Below, piece by piece: positions 29,003 to 31,626 of a DNA stretch of 31,626 bases. The number at the start of each line of letters is the position of its first letter. Position 1 is the stretch's first letter. The notes under the pieces were generated by a model that was not told the origin of the DNA, made no database searches, and saw only the letters and a program-made list of their open reading frames with translations. The stretch lies in assembly GCA_024232355.1 (NCBI GenBank), contig JAAEPW010000546.1, positions 1 through 31,626 on the forward strand. Reading direction: 5' to 3'. The stretch comes from Chloroflexota bacterium (lineage in GTDB: Bacteria > Chloroflexota > Anaerolineae > B4-G1). Both the position numbers and the translations under genes were made by a program.

Positions 29003-30229
29003 ATGAAGCACGAACCAGACATATTATCCATATTTCGGCTTTTTGCCATCCTATGGCTGGGCTTGTCTCTGCTGGCTGGGGGCCTTTTGTTGGTCACTGA
29101 AGCATTCTCTCAAGAGGCCACAATCTTTTTTCTCGCCAGTGTCGGCAACGCACTGCTTCTGTTGGGGTATCTATCATGGCCGCAGTTGGCGCGTTATCTA
29201 GGAAACGCATACCTCCGCATTGGCATTGTCATTGCCTCCGCTGGGCCAATCATCATCAACCATCTGGTTTCGTTTTTTCGTATCTACCCACCAGGGACCG
29301 AAACAGCTTTTGATACTTGGTCTCTGACAGCTGTCCTATTCGTTCCTTTGGTGATCGTCGCCTGGCAACACCCACTGCGTGACGTGATCGTGTTTTGTTT
29401 GGGCACTGCACTATTGGATATGCTTCTAATCATTCCGGTCGCTTGGGGCAACGAGTTTTACTTTTTCTCTCAGGCTCACAGCATTCTCGGGCGAACACTT
29501 TCCTTCTCCCTAGTCGGCTACATGGTTGCCCGAATCATGAAAATCCAACGTCAGCAGCGCCAGTCCCTATCCAACGCCAACACCAAGCTCGTCCACTATG
29601 CCGCGACGCTCGAACGACTGACCATCACCCGTGAGCGAAACCGCCTGGCGCGGGAACTCCACGACACGCTGGCCCACACCCTGAGCGCGGTCGCGGTGGA
29701 ACTGGAAGCCGTCAACGCATTGTGGGATGTTGACCCTACCCACGCTCACACCATGTTGGGGCAATCACTGACCGTCACCCGCACCGGCCTGGCCGAAACC
29801 CGCCGGGCCATCCAGTCTCTGCGCTCTAGTCCTCTCGAAGACCTTGGTCTGGCCTTGGCCATTCGCCAGGAGGCAGAATCGGTGACGTCACGCGCCAATC
29901 TGGCCCTCGACCTGCGCACCACGGAACGTCTGGATAATCTGTCACCTGACGTGGAACAGTGTTTTTATCGTATCGCACAAGAGGCACTGGCGAATATTGT
30001 CCATCACGCTCAGGCCCAGAACGTAAAGATAAACCTATTCCGGGACAACGATCATCTGATATTGAGCGTGTCTGATGATGGGTGTGGCTTTGACCCCATT
30101 ACCGTTGACACCGAACATCACCTAGGGATACGCGGAATGCGGGAACGCGCCGAGATGCTGGGTACAAATCTAGAAATTGATAGCGAACCTGGACAGGGTA
30201 CTGCCATCCGACTGGTTGCGAAAGAGTAA
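29003..30229 (+). CDS. HisKA_3 sensor histidine kinase (NarL/LiaS-type), kinase 2
   Basis: A paralogue of the kinase at 25088, with the same layout in 408 residues. Five or six helices fill residues 8-180. A short coiled linker (KIQRQQRQSLSNANTKLVHYA) leads to RERNRLARELHDTLAHTLS with phospho-acceptor H220. The HATPase domain follows, with FYRIAQEALANIVHHA (N box), VSDDGCGFDP (G1), HLGIRGMRERAEML and GQGTAIRLV. Sequence identity to kinase 1 is highest from the phospho-acceptor helix onward and low in the membrane part, as expected if signal detection has diverged. The start ATG 29003 lies at the predicted transcription start, with no Shine-Dalgarno. The regulator gene follows after about 23 bp. 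The stimulus is unknown; small-loop membrane sensors of this type often report envelope stress. Confidence 0.9.
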   Translation: MKHEPDILSIFRLFAILWLGLSLLAGGLLLVTEAFSQEATIFFLASVGNALLLLGYLSWPQLARYLGNAYLRIGIVIASAGPIIINHLVSFFRIYPPGTETAFDTWSLTAVLFVPLVIVAWQHPLRDVIVFCLGTALLDMLLIIPVAWGNEFYFFSQAHSILGRTLSFSLVGYMVARIMKIQRQQRQSLSNANTKLVHYAATLERLTITRERNRLARELHDTLAHTLSAVAVELEAVNALWDVDPTHAHTMLGQSLTVTRTGLAETRRAIQSLRSSPLEDLGLALAIRQEAESVTSRANLALDLRTTERLDNLSPDVEQCFYRIAQEALANIVHHAQAQNVKINLFRDNDHLILSVSDDGCGFDPITVDTEHHLGIRGMRERAEMLGTNLEIDSEPGQGTAIRLVAKE

Positions 30230-30252
30230 GGTCAGTGAATGTGGAAAAAACA

Positions 30253-30921
30253 ATGATTCGCGTTTTAATCTGTGACGATCAGGTGATTGTGTGTGAAGGG
30301 CTGCGGGCTATCTTGAGCACTGCGCGTGGCATAGAGGTTGTGGGCGTGGCCAACGACGGCGCAAAAGCAGTAGAAATGATTCCAGAAACACAGCCGGATA
30401 TCATTTTGATGGATCTGAAAATGCCCATTATGAACGGAATCCAGGCCACCCGTACGATCCGTGAGCAGCACCCTCAGGTGCATGTGTTGGTGCTCACCAC
30501 TTATGATGCCGACGAATGGGTATTTGATGCCATTCGCGGCGGCGCCTCCGGCTATTTACTCAAGGATACCCCACGGGAAAAGTTGATCGCGGCGATAAAA
30601 GAGACTGCCGAGGGAAAAACCCACGTAGACCCTGCGGTGGCCGGAAAGCTGTTTGCGCGGGTCGTGGCACAGGACATCGAACCACCAGACACTTCTATCA
30701 GTGACAGCCTGAGCACGCGGGAACGCGAGGTGTTGAGCCTGTTAGGACGAGGCTTGACCAACGCCGATATAGCGAACCGGCTATACCTTTCGGAAGGCAC
30801 AGTGCGCAATTACGTGAGTTCCATACTCGCCAAATTGAATGTGCCAGATCGAACACAAGCCGCCGTGCTGGCATTGCGATACGGGCTGGCAAATCTGCGA
30901 AACACCGAACGCGGATCTTGA
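30253..30921 (+). CDS. NarL/LuxR-family response regulator, partner of kinase 2
   Basis: A paralogue of the regulator at 26328: receiver domain with D8-D9 (LICDDQ), phospho-acceptor D54 (IILMDLKM), the TTYDADEWVFDAIRGGASGY block, conserved Lys in YLLKDTPRE, and a LuxR helix-turn-helix (LSTREREVLSLLGRGLTN, LSEGTVRNYVSSILAKL). The start ATG 30253 gives 222 residues and aligns exactly with the N-terminus of regulator 1. The frame opens earlier at GTG 30235, which has TAAGG only 3 nt upstream and adds six residues without homology. The recognition helices of the two regulators differ by only a few residues (NHVSAILAKLQV against NYVSSILAKLNV), so they may recognise related sites. Confidence 0.92.
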   Translation: MIRVLICDDQVIVCEGLRAILSTARGIEVVGVANDGAKAVEMIPETQPDIILMDLKMPIMNGIQATRTIREQHPQVHVLVLTTYDADEWVFDAIRGGASGYLLKDTPREKLIAAIKETAEGKTHVDPAVAGKLFARVVAQDIEPPDTSISDSLSTREREVLSLLGRGLTNADIANRLYLSEGTVRNYVSSILAKLNVPDRTQAAVLALRYGLANLRNTERGS

Positions 30922-30944
30922 GATGACCCCTTGTCAATGGTAGC

Positions 30945-31206
30945 GAATCTGTAGAGGCCGCTATCAAGGCATCAATCTCCTCACAAGTGTTGTAAAAAGC
31001 TCAAGCCCAGACTGTACCCATCACGTCAAACCGGCGCATTGTGGGCTGCGCACAATGGTGGCCCGCACGGCGATGCCCTCAAGATCGAAAAGCCTGCCGA
31101 CGTCCTCTGGGCGCAGACCATGGATCTGAGCCAAGAGTTCGACGGCGTAGGTCGCAGGGCTGTTCAATTCTAGTTTCCCAACACTCGTAGCCCTAATGTC
31201 ATTAAG
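30945..31206 (-). pseudogene. sufS: Decayed C-terminus of a SufS-type cysteine desulfurase
   Basis: SufS is the PLP-dependent desulfurase that supplies sulfur for Fe-S cluster assembly. On the minus strand the frame from 31206 reads GLRPEDVGRLFDLEGIAVRA and then goes out of frame. The next frame continues the family signature HHCAQPTMRRFDVMGTV, whose Cys is the SufS catalytic cysteine, meets a stop at 31003-31001, then resumes as AFYNTCEEIDALIAA. Compared with the usual RAGHHCAQP, the junction fits a 4-bp deletion at about 31060-31070, and the in-frame stop is a second lesion. The N-terminal nine tenths is missing, and a stop lies upstream at 31209-31207. The remnant converges on the kinase 2 regulator gene. 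It adjoins a transposase remnant, so an IS insertion may have cut the gene. The whole stretch 30922-31626 holds no intact gene. Confidence 0.75.
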
Positions 31207-31263
31207 TTAACGAACGGGTTTGGGCTATCCACTTAAGGCGGGACAGAAGCAGGAGCCAAAGGA

Positions 31264-31542
31264 TTATGTACGATGCGCGGTCGGGCCTTTGCGAGGGAGA
31301 GGCAACGCACCCATTCGTCCGAGTAACCAATCGAACAAATCGGGGAATTGCACCCCATACAGCCGTTCAGCAGGAGTAGTGCCATCACGACGTCGAGTGT
31401 CGTAGTTGTGAATACAGGTCAAGGCTCCAATTTTGTGATTGGCCAAGCCCCGACCATTGTGGTAGCTTTGGGAGTGGTATCTACACCGCGACCACAGTGC
31501 GCGCTCGGTCTGGCCCGAAGGGCGTTTTCCACTCGGATGCTT
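31264..31542 (-). pseudogene. C-terminal remnant of an IS transposase
   Basis: The minus-strand frame from 31542 to its stop at 31264 ends in SYHNGRGLANHK, ALTCIHNYDTRRRDGTTPAE and RLYGVQFPDLFDWLLGRMGALPLPRK. The HNY...DGTTPAERL.G..FPDLF pattern followed by a LPLPRK tail is typical of the C-terminus of a widespread DDE-type transposase group seen in Cyanobacteria and Chloroflexota. An in-frame stop at 31545-31543 blocks the upstream frame, and none of the three frames out to the window edge shows a clean continuation, so the gene is broken or heavily diverged there. The IS end should lie between 31195 and 31263; the near-palindrome around 31197-31212 (AATGTCATTAAGTTAA) is a candidate end. No target duplication can be defined from one side. 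Confidence 0.6.
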
Positions 31543-31626
31543 TCATCTGGGATGAGAAACAAGAGTTACGTTGTCCCACTGGTGAGGTGATGGAACAGGT
31601 GGGTGGCCCATACAAAGACGGCACGG

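Overview
The window looks like chromosomal DNA from a member of the Chloroflexota (Anaerolineae-like). The grounds are very large GT-C membrane proteins with long C-terminal beta-domain tails, a Thr/Pro-rich linker in a secreted DUF1566 protein, NarL-type two-component pairs, and degenerate 7-bp tandem repeats. This assignment is inference; there is no rRNA or other phylogenetic marker here. I saw no tRNA, rRNA or CRISPR array.

Layout. At 1-39 is the start of a divergent minus-strand gene. surE follows at 204-1049, probably translated from a leaderless mRNA. From 1143 to 23122 runs one co-directional, almost gap-free operon of nine genes: a GT2 polyprenyl-phosphate glycosyltransferase, a cytoplasmic AlkP-superfamily hydrolase, and seven large polytopic GT-C-like proteins of 664-1062 residues. 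Every junction inside it is an overlap or lies within 8 bp. All seven GT-C proteins end in one to three copies of the same roughly 120-residue beta-rich module, which has an invariant Trp in an LYWQA-like strand. Two neighbouring GT-C genes (7050-12757) are duplicated in tandem as a unit (12754-18325). The likely role is assembly of a cell-surface glycan or glycoprotein coat. GT2 would load sugar onto a lipid phosphate carrier, the GT-C enzymes would transfer it outside the membrane, and the beta modules would act outside the cell. In-frame arrays of heptanucleotide repeats interrupt several of these genes, in some cases building part of a transmembrane helix.

Converging on the operon is a secreted two-unit DUF1566 protein (minus, 23128-24855). 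It contains a perfect 24-bp inverted repeat inside its coding sequence and has a start region that looks frameshifted. Next come two paralogous HisKA_3 kinase/NarL regulator pairs (25088-26969 and 29003-30921). Both kinase genes have TATAAT placed 6 bp before the ATG (leaderless) and an inverted repeat over the -35 region. Between the pairs lie a SAM methyltransferase, an OsmC-like protein and a small two-helix membrane protein.

The right end (30922-31626) holds no intact gene. It carries a decayed SufS cysteine desulfurase C-terminus followed by the C-terminal remnant of a transposase, both on the minus strand.
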